DNA from: an uncultured Kordiimonas sp.
GTDB lineage: Bacteria > Pseudomonadota > Alphaproteobacteria > Sphingomonadales > Kordiimonadaceae
Assembly: GCA_947503575.1 (NCBI GenBank)
Contig: CANNDZ010000001.1
Location: 806,001 to 870,000 of the forward strand
Length of the DNA: 64,000 nucleotides
Direction: 5' to 3'
Made by a program: the position numbers and the translations under genes
Notes under the pieces: generated by a model
Told to the model about the DNA's origin: nothing
Seen by the model: only the letters and a program-made list of their open reading frames with translations
The model's database searches: none
Shown: in pieces, positions 36,998 through 46,930 of the stretch
Position numbering within the stretch: the stretch's first letter is position 1
Layout: each line of letters opens with the position of its first letter

Positions 36998-37774
36998 ATG
37001 GCTGAGTTTGCACTTCCCAAAAATTCAAAAATAGGCAAAGGCAAAACTGTCAAAGCTGAAGGGGCAACCAACACCCGGGACTTCCATGTATATCGTTGGA
37101 ACCCGGATGACGGTGAAAACCCGCGCATGGACACTTTTCAGGTGGATATGGACACCTGTGGCCCGATGGTGCTGGATGCGCTGATCAAAATCAAAAACGA
37201 GATGGACAGTTCCGTCACCTTCCGGCGGTCTTGCCGGGAGGGCGTTTGCGGGTCCTGCGCCATGAACATCAACGGCAAAAACGGTTTGGCCTGCACCACG
37301 GCAATCGAAGATGCCAAAGGCGACGTGGCGGTTACACCGCTGCCGCACCAGCAGGTGATCAAAGACCTGGTGCCCGATCTGTCAAACTTTTATGCGCAGT
37401 ATGCGTCTATCAAGCCCTGGATGCAGACCCAAAGCACAACACCAGAGAAAGAGCGCCTGCAAAGCCGGGAAGACCGGGAAAAGCTGGATGGTCTTTATGA
37501 GTGTATCTTGTGTGCGTGCTGCTCGACATCTTGCCCGAGCTATTGGTGGAACGATGACAAATATCTGGGCCCAGCGGTCTTGTTGCAGTCCTACCGCTGG
37601 CTGATCGACAGCCGCGACGAAGCAACCGGTGACCGGCTCGATGACCTTGAGGACCCGTTCCGGCTTTACCGTTGCCATACCATCATGAACTGCGCGAACG
37701 CCTGCCCGAAGGGTTTGAACCCCGCCAAGGCGATTGCCGAGATCAAGAAGATGATGGTCGAACGGCAGGGGTAA
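36998..37774 (+). CDS. sdhB: Succinate dehydrogenase iron-sulfur subunit SdhB
   Basis: A 258-residue subunit that relays electrons to quinone. The 2Fe-2S cysteines are 79, 84, 87 and 99 ([22 protein letters not shown] region). The 4Fe-4S and 3Fe-4S motifs are [15 protein letters not shown] and [28 protein letters not shown] site precedes the ATG. It is the last sdh gene; a terminator follows. Confidence 0.98.
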   Translation: MAEFALPKNSKIGKGKTVKAEGATNTRDFHVYRWNPDDGENPRMDTFQVDMDTCGPMVLDALIKIKNEMDSSVTFRRSCREGVCGSCAMNINGKNGLACTTAIEDAKGDVAVTPLPHQQVIKDLVPDLSNFYAQYASIKPWMQTQSTTPEKERLQSREDREKLDGLYECILCACCSTSCPSYWWNDDKYLGPAVLLQSYRWLIDSRDEATGDRLDDLEDPFRLYRCHTIMNCANACPKGLNPAKAIAEIKKMMVERQG

Positions 37775-37802
37775 GCCTTTTGTCGAACAGAAACTATCAA
37801 CA

Positions 37803-37832
37803 AGAGGTGCGCCCCCGGTCGCGCCTCTTTTT
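37803..37832 (+). terminator. Rho-independent terminator after sdhB
   Basis: AGAGGTGCG (37803-37811) pairs with CGCGCCTCT (37820-37828), one G-T pair, followed by TTTT. It closes the sdh operon just before the acetyltransferase gene. Confidence 0.8.
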
Positions 37833-37850
37833 CGTTTAAGGAGGTTTTTG

Positions 37851-38315
37851 ATGGAGAAAAGTCAACCATTCACTGTCCGCTCTCTTGAAAGCGAGGATGT
37901 TGATAGGTTCCGTGCGATGCTCGACCTTTTGGGCCGCGCCTTTGAAGACGAAGACACCTATTCGCGCAACCAGCCAGGTGACGCTTACATCAAAGATTTG
38001 TTGGGGTCGAATACCTTTTTTGCCCTGGTAGCAGAAGATGCGGGTGATGTTGTTGGGGCAATCGCAGGGTACGAGTTGAAGAAGTTCGAGCAGGAACGGA
38101 GCGAGTTTTACATTTATGATTTGGCGGTGGCCGAAACACATCGCCGCCAGGGTGTTGCGACAGGTTTGATCAAAGCATTTGGCAAAATAGCCAAAGAGCG
38201 TGGCGGATGGGTGATGTTCGTGCAGGCTGATCCGGTGGATGCACCAGCCGTTGCCCTATACGAAAAACTGGGTACCCGCGAGGACGTCTATCATTTCGAT
38301 ATTGAACCTGAGTAG
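37851..38315 (+). CDS. GNAT acetyltransferase resembling AAC(3)-I aminoglycoside acetyltransferases
   Basis: 154 residues from ATG 37851 behind a strong AAGGAGG site. The sequence follows the AAC(3)-I pattern closely over most of its length: AMLDLLGRAFEDEDTYSRNQP, LLGSNTFFALVAE, KKFEQERSEFYIYDLAVAETHRRQGVATGLI (acetyl-CoA loop R-R-Q-G-V-A) and VQADPVDAPAVALYEKLGTREDVYHFDIEP. AAC(3)-I enzymes acetylate the 3-amino group of gentamicin-type drugs. Whether this chromosomal form does so is unknown. It lies between the sdh terminator and a dioxygenase gene with no mobile element in sight. This recognition is from memory of the AacC1 sequence. Confidence 0.82.
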   Translation: MEKSQPFTVRSLESEDVDRFRAMLDLLGRAFEDEDTYSRNQPGDAYIKDLLGSNTFFALVAEDAGDVVGAIAGYELKKFEQERSEFYIYDLAVAETHRRQGVATGLIKAFGKIAKERGGWVMFVQADPVDAPAVALYEKLGTREDVYHFDIEPE

Positions 38316-38325
38316 CCCGGATAGA

Positions 38326-39099
38326 CTAGCCTTTCTTTATAGCTTCCCAAGTTGCTTCAAAAGCGTTCGGGTTTGGTAGGTTTTCAAGCATCTTAGAACC
38401 CGGCAGGCATTTTGGGTCCACAAACTCCAGCAATTCTGGGTCGGTATCACAAAAAATTACATCAAAGGCAAACCGGTCACCGCCATATAGTCCGCGATGG
38501 ATCATATTGGCTGAAAACACCAATAAGTCGCCGCGTTTCAAGGCAAGGCATTTGCCGCCGGGCAGGGTATCAGAGGATGATCGCCCGTTTTTGCCCATGC
38601 GGGTCTCAAATTCCTGTGTATCATCCCATCGGGCATGGGTGCCGGGCACCAATTCGATACCCGGCTCATCCGCCATGGGCATACGGAAATGAAGGACTGT
38701 TTTTGAACACAACAGTTTTTGTTGTTTGGCCACATCATCCGGACGGTATTGGATATCCCGGTGCCAATAATTTTTCTGGGCATGGTCCTTTGGGTTGAAG
38801 AAGAGCTGCGTATTCATGAAGGCAGGTCCCGTAGGGACTAAATCGCGTGCAATAGTTACTAATCTATCCATTGAGATGAATTTGAATAACGTCTCGCGGT
38901 CCAGTTTGGAAAGCCTATCAGCATGTGTGATGTAAGCACTGTTGATGGCACCGTCTTTATAATATGCGCTGTTGTTCTCCATCCACTGTTCGTGAAAGCG
39001 GCATAGGATTGGCTCAATCGTTGTGAGGTCGGTTTCTGAAAAGAAATCGCGCCTCAACACATAGCCATTTTTTTGATAGTCTTCACGGATCATGTGCAC
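38326..39099 (-). CDS. Phytanoyl-CoA dioxygenase (PhyH) family protein
   Basis: A 257-residue Fe(II)/2-oxoglutarate oxygenase fold. The iron triad is His113 and Asp115 in YWHRDIQYRPDD and His201 in ANMIHRGLYGG; Arg209 (GGDRFAFDV) would bind 2-oxoglutarate. The start may be GTG 39099 (AGGG upstream) or ATG 39093. Family members hydroxylate lipids, alkaloids or small metabolites; the substrate here is unknown. It is divergent from the GFA gene and converges on the acetyltransferase. Confidence 0.85.
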   Translation of the reverse strand: MHMIREDYQKNGYVLRRDFFSETDLTTIEPILCRFHEQWMENNSAYYKDGAINSAYITHADRLSKLDRETLFKFISMDRLVTIARDLVPTGPAFMNTQLFFNPKDHAQKNYWHRDIQYRPDDVAKQQKLLCSKTVLHFRMPMADEPGIELVPGTHARWDDTQEFETRMGKNGRSSSDTLPGGKCLALKRGDLLVFSANMIHRGLYGGDRFAFDVIFCDTDPELLEFVDPKCLPGSKMLENLPNPNAFEATWEAIKKG

Positions 39100-39132
39100 A
39101 GCATACCCTATGACAAAAAATGAGGAAGCAGG

Positions 39133-39555
39133 ATGTCAGACACGATAGATATTACCGGAAAATGCCTATGCGGTGCGGTTACGTTTACGGCCGGGCTTGA
39201 GGCCCCGCACGTCGGCGCGTGCCATTGCAAGATGTGTCGCCAATGGGCCAGTGGCCCGTTTCTGGAAGTTAATTGCGGTACTAATGTTGCCTTCAAAGGC
39301 GAAGACCATATCAAAACCTACAGCTCGTCAGAGTGGGCAGAACGGGCATTTTGTGGCACCTGTGGCACAAACCTGTTTTACCGGTTAAAGCAGTCCGGCG
39401 AAACTATGCTGGCGGCAGGGTTGGTGGATAATCTGGATGGTTTTACAATGACGATGCAGGTTTTCACTGACGAAAAACCCGGTTACTACAGCTTTGCAGA
39501 CAAAACCGAAGAAATGACCGGCAAGGAAGTTTTCGCGATGTTTGGCGGCGAATAG
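39133..39555 (+). CDS. GFA-family zinc protein
   Basis: A 140-residue protein of the glutathione-dependent formaldehyde-activating enzyme/CENP-V fold. Zinc cysteines appear in GKCLCGAVTF (Cys11, Cys13), ACHCKMCRQW (Cys30, Cys32, Cys35) and AFCGTCGTNLFYR. The name is historical; most members have no proven activity beyond glutathione binding. An AGGA site sits before the ATG. It converges on the MarR gene. Confidence 0.88.
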   Translation: MSDTIDITGKCLCGAVTFTAGLEAPHVGACHCKMCRQWASGPFLEVNCGTNVAFKGEDHIKTYSSSEWAERAFCGTCGTNLFYRLKQSGETMLAAGLVDNLDGFTMTMQVFTDEKPGYYSFADKTEEMTGKEVFAMFGGE

Positions 39556-39565
39556 ACGTTCTCGG

Positions 39566-39997
39566 TCAAGCTTGGTTGATTGCGACGATGGCCTTATTCA
39601 GTTGGTCGGCCCTTTGTTCACCGTAGCGTCGGTTGTAGGCATCAAATAATAGTTTCCAGCTGTCTCTGATGGCGGGCATTAGCGCCCGCCCTTTAGGTGT
39701 TATGGAGGCGTATGACACGCGCCCTTCCATCCTGCGTTCGCACAGACCTTCTCTCGCCAGCTTGTCAACAAACCGGGTGATGGTGGACGGAGCCATACCC
39801 ATGAGGTCGCTGAGTTCCCCAGCGTTACAGGCGTCTTTCTCATCAAGGGCCATCAATAAAAAGGCATGGCTTGGTGCGAGCCCGGTATCTGCAAACGCCG
39901 ACTCTGCCATTTTATTAATACGGCGCTGCAGCCTGGAAATCGAAAAATACAGGCAGCCGTCAAAATGGTCGTCTAGCGTGGGGGTCGGAGTGCTCAT
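39566..39997 (-). CDS. MarR-family transcriptional regulator
   Basis: A 143-residue winged-helix regulator. GLAPSHAFLLMALDEKDACNAGELSDLMGMAPSTITRFVDKLAREGLCERRMEGRVSYASITPKGRAL is the classic MarR helix-turn-helix plus wing. Its ATG overlaps the stop of the upstream quinone-reductase-like gene (ATGA), so the two are co-translated, and it presumably represses its own operon through the palindromes at 40600-40644. Confidence 0.92.
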   Translation of the reverse strand: MSTPTPTLDDHFDGCLYFSISRLQRRINKMAESAFADTGLAPSHAFLLMALDEKDACNAGELSDLMGMAPSTITRFVDKLAREGLCERRMEGRVSYASITPKGRALMPAIRDSWKLLFDAYNRRYGEQRADQLNKAIVAINQA

Positions 39998-40578
39998 GTT
40001 AATTTCACCGCCTCTTTAATAGCGCGGCGCTGTATCGCCCAAGGGTCAGCGCGTTCCGGGTCTACAATGCCTTCAATCCATTGTTTAGCATAAAATTCAA
40101 TCTTGTCTGCATCGGCAGCAACAGATCCATGCATCCACATGGGCGGTAAGTAGGTCATTTGGCAGAGGAAGATAGTCTGCTGAAGGGGGCGGAGAAATTC
40201 GGTGACAGTGAAGCTATTGTAGCCGCCGGGTACATAAGATTCCTCTGGTCCACCCACGGATACGATCAGTTGTATCTCCTTCCCCTTCAGTTTGTCGCCC
40301 TCGCTGCCGTACGCGAAGCCATATGTCAGTACGTCATCAAGCCACTTCTTCATCAGCGGCGGTGTTGAGTACCAGTAAAAAGGGAACTGCAGAATAATGC
40401 GATCATGTGCTAGCAAGTCTGCTTGCTCGCGCTCTATATCAATCTGGAAATCCGAATAATCGGCATACAGGTCGCGGGTGGTCGTAACCGCACCGCTTTC
40501 CTCAATGCTTTTTTTCCAACCGCTGTTAACACGTGAGTTGTTCAGGTCAGGGTGAAAAACGAGATGAAGTGTTTTCAT
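39994..40578 (-). CDS. NAD(P)H-dependent flavin oxidoreductase (MdaB/KefF-like quinone reductase)
   Basis: A 194-residue flavodoxin-fold enzyme. MKTLHLVFHPDLNNSRVNSGW, ILQFPFYWYSTPPLMKKWLDDVLTYGFAYG and LIVSVGGPEESYVPGGYNSFTVTEFLRPLQQTIFLCQM are typical of the family that reduces quinones by two electrons. Asn14-Ser15 type residues form the FMN phosphate loop. Operon with the MarR gene that follows. The pairing suggests a response to quinones or other electrophiles. Confidence 0.9.
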   Translation of the reverse strand: MKTLHLVFHPDLNNSRVNSGWKKSIEESGAVTTTRDLYADYSDFQIDIEREQADLLAHDRIILQFPFYWYSTPPLMKKWLDDVLTYGFAYGSEGDKLKGKEIQLIVSVGGPEESYVPGGYNSFTVTEFLRPLQQTIFLCQMTYLPPMWMHGSVAADADKIEFYAKQWIEGIVDPERADPWAIQRRAIKEAVKLT

Positions 40579-40599
40579 GAGAAGTTTCCCTACGTAATT

Positions 40600-40644
40600 A
40601 TTTGTACATACAAATTAATAGCTATAATAGTTTGTATATGCAAA
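40600..40644. promoter_or_regulatory. Pair of MarR-type operators and overlapping promoter
   Basis: Site 1, ATTTGTACATACAAAT (40600-40615), is a perfect 16-bp palindrome. Site 2, TTTGTATATGCAAA (40631-40644), is a near copy with two changes. Centres are 30 bp apart, about three helical turns. On the minus strand a promoter reads TTGCAT (40643-40638), 17-nt spacer, TATTAA (40620-40615), so site 2 covers the -35 and site 1 touches the -10 and start region. This is the expected layout for repression by the MarR protein encoded downstream. Confidence 0.75.
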
Positions 40645-40699
40645 TAAAAAATGAAACCCTTTCTATTTCAAGGCAGTAACGGCGAGCTGTGTCAGGTAT

Positions 40700-41488
40700 T
40701 TAGGTGAGAAGGCGGGATTTTAGCGAATCGCGCCGCTCCGGCGTAAGACCCATTGCGTCTGTGAGGTATGCATCCACGGACCCGTACTTTTCCGCCATCA
40801 CGCCGAATGCAGCTTTTAGGAAGTCAGCTTCCACGCCGATAAGCGGATGCACCGCTTCGGGGCTTACGGCTCGTCCTGCGCGCTCGCTGACTTGTGCGGC
40901 CACCTCAATCGCGCGGGCATCCAGGTCCACGGCGTCGTTGGTCAGCAGAAAGTCTTCATATACGGCGTCTTCCGGCATTTCCAGCGCGGTCATAATCAGT
41001 GCTCCTGCAATCCCTGTCCGGTCCTTGCCTGCCGTGCAGTGAAACAGGGCTGCGCCGCCGTCATTGTCATCAATCAGCACGTCGAACAAACGCTTCAGAC
41101 CTGAAGCGTTGGCAATTGGCATGGTTTGAAACGCCACTATAAACTGGTCGCGTAGTTCTTTGGCCGGGAAGGGTGTGTTGGACAAACGGTCAAACAAATC
41201 CTTGATCCAGGCTGCTGCGTTACCGCCAATCGGGTTGTCTACATATCGCGGCTGCCAAGGCGTATGCCACGTTATGGCCATGCGTTCTTTTTCTGGACCT
41301 GACCGGAAATCAACAACGGTGGTGATGTTATGCTGCGCGATCAGTGCCGCCGACGGTTCGTCGATTTCGGCATAGTGGCCGGAGCGAAACAGCCGCCCAT
41401 GACCAAGCGCCCGGCCTTGCTGGTTCACATAACCACCCATATCGCGGAAATTGCGAACGCCGGGGATATCAATAATACGGGCAGGCAT
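40700..41488 (-). CDS. Tyrosine-protein phosphatase (Y_phosphatase3 type)
   Basis: A 262-residue protein with the P loop HCTAGKDRTGIAG: catalytic Cys151 and Arg157. The N-terminal IPGVRNFRDMGGYVN and GRLFRSGHYAEI are typical of the bacterial PTP/LipA-like group, some of which also act on phosphoinositides. VVDFRSGPEKERM likely carries the general-acid or substrate loop. No signal peptide. Partner substrates unknown. Single gene, with the MarR operon promoter region to its left. Confidence 0.9.
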   Translation of the reverse strand: MPARIIDIPGVRNFRDMGGYVNQQGRALGHGRLFRSGHYAEIDEPSAALIAQHNITTVVDFRSGPEKERMAITWHTPWQPRYVDNPIGGNAAAWIKDLFDRLSNTPFPAKELRDQFIVAFQTMPIANASGLKRLFDVLIDDNDGGAALFHCTAGKDRTGIAGALIMTALEMPEDAVYEDFLLTNDAVDLDARAIEVAAQVSERAGRAVSPEAVHPLIGVEADFLKAAFGVMAEKYGSVDAYLTDAMGLTPERRDSLKSRLLT

Positions 41489-41621
41489 GGCAGTTCCTTT
41501 ATTATGGGCGCAGAATTATCGGAGCAGACGTCTTTTGCTTTGTGCCGTGTTGCCGTGACATAGGCTTCTTGAGCTGAGTTGCCAACATACATTCCAAATT
41601 TATTGGCGAGAGCCATCTACC

Positions 41622-42854
41622 ATGCTAGGGACGGAGGAACGCCAACTTGAGGGTCCGGTCGTCGTGGCAAAAGCAGGGCCAATCGCCGCCTATAATCAGC
41701 TTAAGGATGAAGGGGAACTCCGCCCTGACGCAGATCAGGCTCGTGTTGTTGCACGCTTGCAGCGCCTTTACGATGAATTGGTGGATTACCCTGAAATTGG
41801 CAGCCACGGCATTGGCCTGTCGATCAAGACATGGCGGCTGGCGCAACTGTTGAGCCGGTCCCGCAATCGGCAAACTCCGCAGGGTGTGTATCTTGTCGGG
41901 GGTGTGGGGCGCGGTAAATCCATGCTGATGGACCTGTTCTTTGAGGTGGCGCCGTTAAAATCCAAAAAACGTGTCCATTTCCATGAATTTATGCTGGATG
42001 TGCATGCTCGCATGAAGGTGTGGCGGGGCCTGTCAGGCAAGGATCGTGCGGCGCTGGGCGGCCATGCCAGCGAGGATAATCCCATTCCGCCAGTTGCGCG
42101 TCAGATCGCGGCGGAAGCGACGCTGCTGTGCTTTGATGAGTTGCAAGTCACCGATATTGCGGACGCGATGGTGCTGGGACGGCTGTTCAAAGAGTTGTTG
42201 GAGCGCGGGGTTATTATTGTTGCGACGTCAAACCGCCCGCCCGATGACTTGTATAAAGACGGCTTGAACCGTCAATTGTTTTTGCCGTTCATTGAAATGA
42301 TTAAAAACACGTTTGAGGTGATGACCCTCGATGGGCCTACAGACTATCGTTATGATCGGCTTAAAGGGGTGGAGACCTATTACACGCCAGTTAATCAGGA
42401 AACCACAGACAAGCTTGCTGCGGCCTTTTTCCGCCTCACGGACCGCGATATTGAAGACCGACATAAAGTGCCCACCGACGAACTAACGGTACAGGGTCGT
42501 TCCTTGTTTGTGCCCAAATGCGCGCGCGGTGTGGCCGTGTTTTCCTTCAAACGCTTGTGCGCGAACCCACTTGGGTCGGCTGATTATCTGGCGATTGCGA
42601 GGGCCTATCACACCGTCATTATGGTGGCGATCCCGCAAATGAGTAAAGCCAAACGCAATGAAGCCAAGCGGTTCGTAACCCTGATCGACGCGTTGTATGA
42701 GCACGGCGTTAAGTTTCTGTGCAACGCAGAAGTGCCGCCCGCTGACTTGTACCCGGATGGTGACGGCGCCTTTGAGTTTGAGCGTACGGTGTCGCGCCTG
42801 ATTGAAATGCAGTCAGAAGACTATCTTGCTCGCGGCCACGGTACGGACAGATAA
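41622..42854 (+). CDS. zapE: Cell division protein ZapE (AFG1-like ATPase)
   Basis: A 410-residue AAA-type ATPase. Walker A GGVGRGKSMLMD (Lys99, Ser100), HFHEFMLDVHARM, Walker B LLCFDELQVTDIADAM, and ATSNRPPDDLYKDGLNRQLFLPFI sensor region are diagnostic. In E. coli ZapE associates with the Z ring at late division. It lies upstream of the mdh-suc cluster, a common alphaproteobacterial order. It converges (3 nt) on the next gene. Confidence 0.94.
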   Translation: MLGTEERQLEGPVVVAKAGPIAAYNQLKDEGELRPDADQARVVARLQRLYDELVDYPEIGSHGIGLSIKTWRLAQLLSRSRNRQTPQGVYLVGGVGRGKSMLMDLFFEVAPLKSKKRVHFHEFMLDVHARMKVWRGLSGKDRAALGGHASEDNPIPPVARQIAAEATLLCFDELQVTDIADAMVLGRLFKELLERGVIIVATSNRPPDDLYKDGLNRQLFLPFIEMIKNTFEVMTLDGPTDYRYDRLKGVETYYTPVNQETTDKLAAAFFRLTDRDIEDRHKVPTDELTVQGRSLFVPKCARGVAVFSFKRLCANPLGSADYLAIARAYHTVIMVAIPQMSKAKRNEAKRFVTLIDALYEHGVKFLCNAEVPPADLYPDGDGAFEFERTVSRLIEMQSEDYLARGHGTDR

Positions 42855-42857
42855 GTT

Positions 42858-43421
42858 CTACCGATGCAACCAAGGCCGGAAAAGGCGGGTCAGAACGGGC
42901 ATAATGCCATATACCATCAGCGGTGTAATGATCGAAAGGGATGCCACTGTCACCAAAATTGGTACCTGCGTTATATGCGCCAGCACCAACTTCGGAATAA
43001 AGAATACCGGCGCAATAAGGCCCAAAAAGGTAACGAAGGCCATCTTTTCACGCGAAGGTGGTTTGCCGTCTGCACTTGGGGGGAACATATATTCCAGGCT
43101 TTCATACTGGTTCACCTCAGGTGCCCCCGCGCAAAAGCTCTCTGTTTCTCTCAAAAGTTGCTGTCGCTCGTTTGATTGCATCCAGGCATCCAGGTGTGCG
43201 TAGGTGTCAAACCGGAAGATGCTGATGACGGTGCATTGCTCGTCATCCTTTGGTGGGTCGACGGGCTTAATGATCTCTGACCCCAGATAGCCATCATAGG
43301 TGCGGCAGGCGGTTCGGATGCGCAGGGACCATTCTTCAAATGCTGCCATTTTGCCTGGCAGAATGTAATGGTGAACAATGGTGGTGACCGGCGATGTGCC
43401 GGTTTTGTCCGTTAGCTTCAT
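42858..43421 (-). CDS. Antibiotic biosynthesis monooxygenase (ABM) domain protein with membrane tail
   Basis: A 187-residue protein. The first 110 residues form an ABM-type ferredoxin-like domain (VTTIVHHYILPGKMAAFEEWSLRIRTACRTYDGYLGSEI and ISIFRFDTYAHLDAWMQSNERQQLL). Two membrane helices follow (about 125-180, FVTFLGLIAPVFFIP and VASLSIITPLMVYGIMPVLT), ending with basic residues. Similar ABM-plus-two-helix proteins are known as uncharacterised membrane proteins; the ABM domain may dimerise rather than catalyse. Its neighbours give no hint. Confidence 0.82.
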   Translation of the reverse strand: MKLTDKTGTSPVTTIVHHYILPGKMAAFEEWSLRIRTACRTYDGYLGSEIIKPVDPPKDDEQCTVISIFRFDTYAHLDAWMQSNERQQLLRETESFCAGAPEVNQYESLEYMFPPSADGKPPSREKMAFVTFLGLIAPVFFIPKLVLAHITQVPILVTVASLSIITPLMVYGIMPVLTRLFRPWLHR

Positions 43422-44788
<1,367 letters not shown>

Positions 44789-44845
44789 GCGGTCCTGTTT
44801 TTTGATTTAAATTCCCGTACCAACATCGAAAGAGTGGGTGGATAA

Positions 44846-46015
44846 ATGAATATTCATGAGTATCAGGCGAAGGGCCTGCTGAAACAATATGGTGCGCCTG
44901 TCCTGGACGGCGGCGTTGCCTACACAGCGGCGGAAGCTGTGGATGCCGCGAAAAAACTGGGCGGCCCTGTTTGGGTTGTTAAAGCGCAAATTCATGCCGG
45001 TGGTCGCGGTAAGGCGGGCGGTGTGAAGGTTGTCAAATCTTTGGCCGACGTTGAAGCTGTTGCCAAAGAGCTGATCGGCAAAACTCTGGTAACGCATCAG
45101 ACCGGCCCTGAAGGCAAGGAAGTCAAGCGCGTTTACGTGGAAGACGGATGCGCCATCAAATCCGAATTTTACCTGTCCATGTTGCTAGACCGCGCAAGTG
45201 GCAAGCTGGCGATCATGGCCTCCACCGAAGGCGGTATGGATATTGAGGAAGTGGCCGAAGCCACGCCTGAGAAAATTTTCACCATTACTATCGACCCGGT
45301 AACCGGCCTGCAGGCGTTCCATTGCCGCAGTGTTGCTTTTGGTCTTGGCCTTGAAGGGGCTGCTGCGAAAGCTTGTCAAAAAGTTGTTGCGTCCCTCTAT
45401 AAGGCATACACCGAACTTGATGCCGCGATGTTGGAAATTAACCCACTGGTGCTGACCGAGGACGACGAAATGATCGTGCTCGATAGTAAAATGTCGTTCG
45501 ACGGCAATGCACTGTTCCGGCACCCGGACGTTCGTGAACTGCGCGACGAAAGCGAAGAAGACCCGAAAGAAATTGAAGCCAGCAAGTATGACCTGAACTA
45601 CATCAGCCTTGATGGTTCTATCGGCTGTATGGTGAATGGTGCGGGTCTTGCCATGGCAACCATGGACATCATCAAGTTGAAGGGCGGAGAGCCAGCCAAC
45701 TTCCTGGATGTGGGCGGCGGCGCCACCAAAGAGCGCGTAACTGAAGCCTTTAAAATCATCCTGTCAGATGACAACGTGGAAGGCATTCTGGTGAATATCT
45801 TTGGCGGCATCATGCGCTGTGATGTGATCGCAGAAGGTGTTGTTTCCGCGGCCCGCGAGGTGTCCCTGTCGGTGCCACTGGTTGTGCGCCTTGAAGGCAC
45901 GAACGTAGAGCTTGGTAAACAGATCATGGCGGATAGCGGCTTGCCGATTATCTCTGCTGATGACCTCAATGATGCGGCTGAGAAAGTCGTAAAGGCCGTG
46001 AAGGAGGCCGCGTAA
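44846..46015 (+). CDS. sucC: Succinyl-CoA synthetase beta subunit SucC
   Basis: A 389-residue ATP-grasp subunit. [37 protein letters not shown] and [17 protein letters not shown] with [19 protein letters not shown] are diagnostic. With SucD it makes succinate, CoA and ATP (or GTP). Its TAA overlaps the sucD ATG by one base (TAATG), so the subunits are translated together. Confidence 0.98.
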   Translation: MNIHEYQAKGLLKQYGAPVLDGGVAYTAAEAVDAAKKLGGPVWVVKAQIHAGGRGKAGGVKVVKSLADVEAVAKELIGKTLVTHQTGPEGKEVKRVYVEDGCAIKSEFYLSMLLDRASGKLAIMASTEGGMDIEEVAEATPEKIFTITIDPVTGLQAFHCRSVAFGLGLEGAAAKACQKVVASLYKAYTELDAAMLEINPLVLTEDDEMIVLDSKMSFDGNALFRHPDVRELRDESEEDPKEIEASKYDLNYISLDGSIGCMVNGAGLAMATMDIIKLKGGEPANFLDVGGGATKERVTEAFKIILSDDNVEGILVNIFGGIMRCDVIAEGVVSAAREVSLSVPLVVRLEGTNVELGKQIMADSGLPIISADDLNDAAEKVVKAVKEAA

Positions 46016-46887
46016 TGTCAGTCCTAGTTGGAAAAGAAACCAAAGTTATTTGTCAGGGTTTTACCGGTGCGCAAGGCACCTTCCACTCTGAGCAGGCGAT
46101 CGCATACGGCACCAACATGGTTGGTGGTGTAACGCCCGGTAAAGGCGGCCAGTCGCATCTGGATTTGCCGGTTTTCAACACTGTTGGTGAAGCTAAAGAT
46201 AAAACCGGCTGTAATGCCTCTGTGATTTACGTACCGCCCCCCTTTGCGGCAGACTCGATCCTTGAAGCCATCGATGCGGAGATCGAACTTGTCGTTTGCA
46301 TCACCGAGGGTATTCCTGTGCTGGATATGGTCCGCGTGAAGCGAGCTCTGCAAAACTCTGCGACACGGCTTGTTGGTCCCAACTGCCCGGGTGTTATTAC
46401 GCCGGGTGAGTGCAAAATCGGCATTATGCCGGGCCACATTCACAAGCCTGGTAACGTGGGTATTGTTTCCAGGTCAGGAACGCTTACCTATGAAGCTGTG
46501 GCACAAACCACGGCAGCGGGCCTTGGTCAAAGCACATGCATCGGTATTGGTGGTGACCCGGTTAACGGCACCAACTTTATTGATTGCCTGGATATGTTCC
46601 TTGGTGATGATGATACGCATTCAATTATCATGATTGGTGAAATAGGTGGTTCTGCGGAAGAAGAAGCCGCCGAGTTCCTGAAACAAAGCAAGGTCAAAAA
46701 ACCGGTTGCTGGTTTCATCGCCGGTCGCACGGCGCCTCCGGGCCGCACGATGGGCCACGCGGGTGCGATTGTCTCTGGCGGACAAGGCGGCGCGGAAGAT
46801 AAGATTGACGCCATGCGCTCTGCAGGGATTGTCGTATCAGACAGCCCCGCACGCCTCGGCGAAACGTTGCTAGAAGCTATCGGCTAA
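46015..46887 (+). CDS. sucD: Succinyl-CoA synthetase alpha subunit SucD
   Basis: A 290-residue subunit that binds CoA and carries the phosphohistidine. [19 protein letters not shown] is the CoA domain; [20 protein letters not shown] and the active-site [21 protein letters not shown] hold the phospho-acceptor His (the GHAGAI His). Length is standard. A GC-rich hairpin follows before sucA. Confidence 0.98.
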   Translation: MSVLVGKETKVICQGFTGAQGTFHSEQAIAYGTNMVGGVTPGKGGQSHLDLPVFNTVGEAKDKTGCNASVIYVPPPFAADSILEAIDAEIELVVCITEGIPVLDMVRVKRALQNSATRLVGPNCPGVITPGECKIGIMPGHIHKPGNVGIVSRSGTLTYEAVAQTTAAGLGQSTCIGIGGDPVNGTNFIDCLDMFLGDDDTHSIIMIGEIGGSAEEEAAEFLKQSKVKKPVAGFIAGRTAPPGRTMGHAGAIVSGGQGGAEDKIDAMRSAGIVVSDSPARLGETLLEAIG

Positions 46888-46900
46888 CCACTTAAAGAGG

Positions 46901-46922
46901 GGCGCGGCGGAAGCGTCGCGCC
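46901..46922 (+). other. GC-rich hairpin in the sucD-sucA junction
   Basis: GGCGCGGC (46901-46908) pairs with GTCGCGCC (46915-46922), one G-T pair, around GGAAGC. It ends 8 nt before the sucA ATG and holds the only purine-rich ribosome-site candidate (GGAAG) in its loop. No T tract, so it is not a typical terminator; it could tune sucA translation or mark RNA processing. Confidence 0.45.
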
Positions 46923-46930
46923 ATTTGCCC

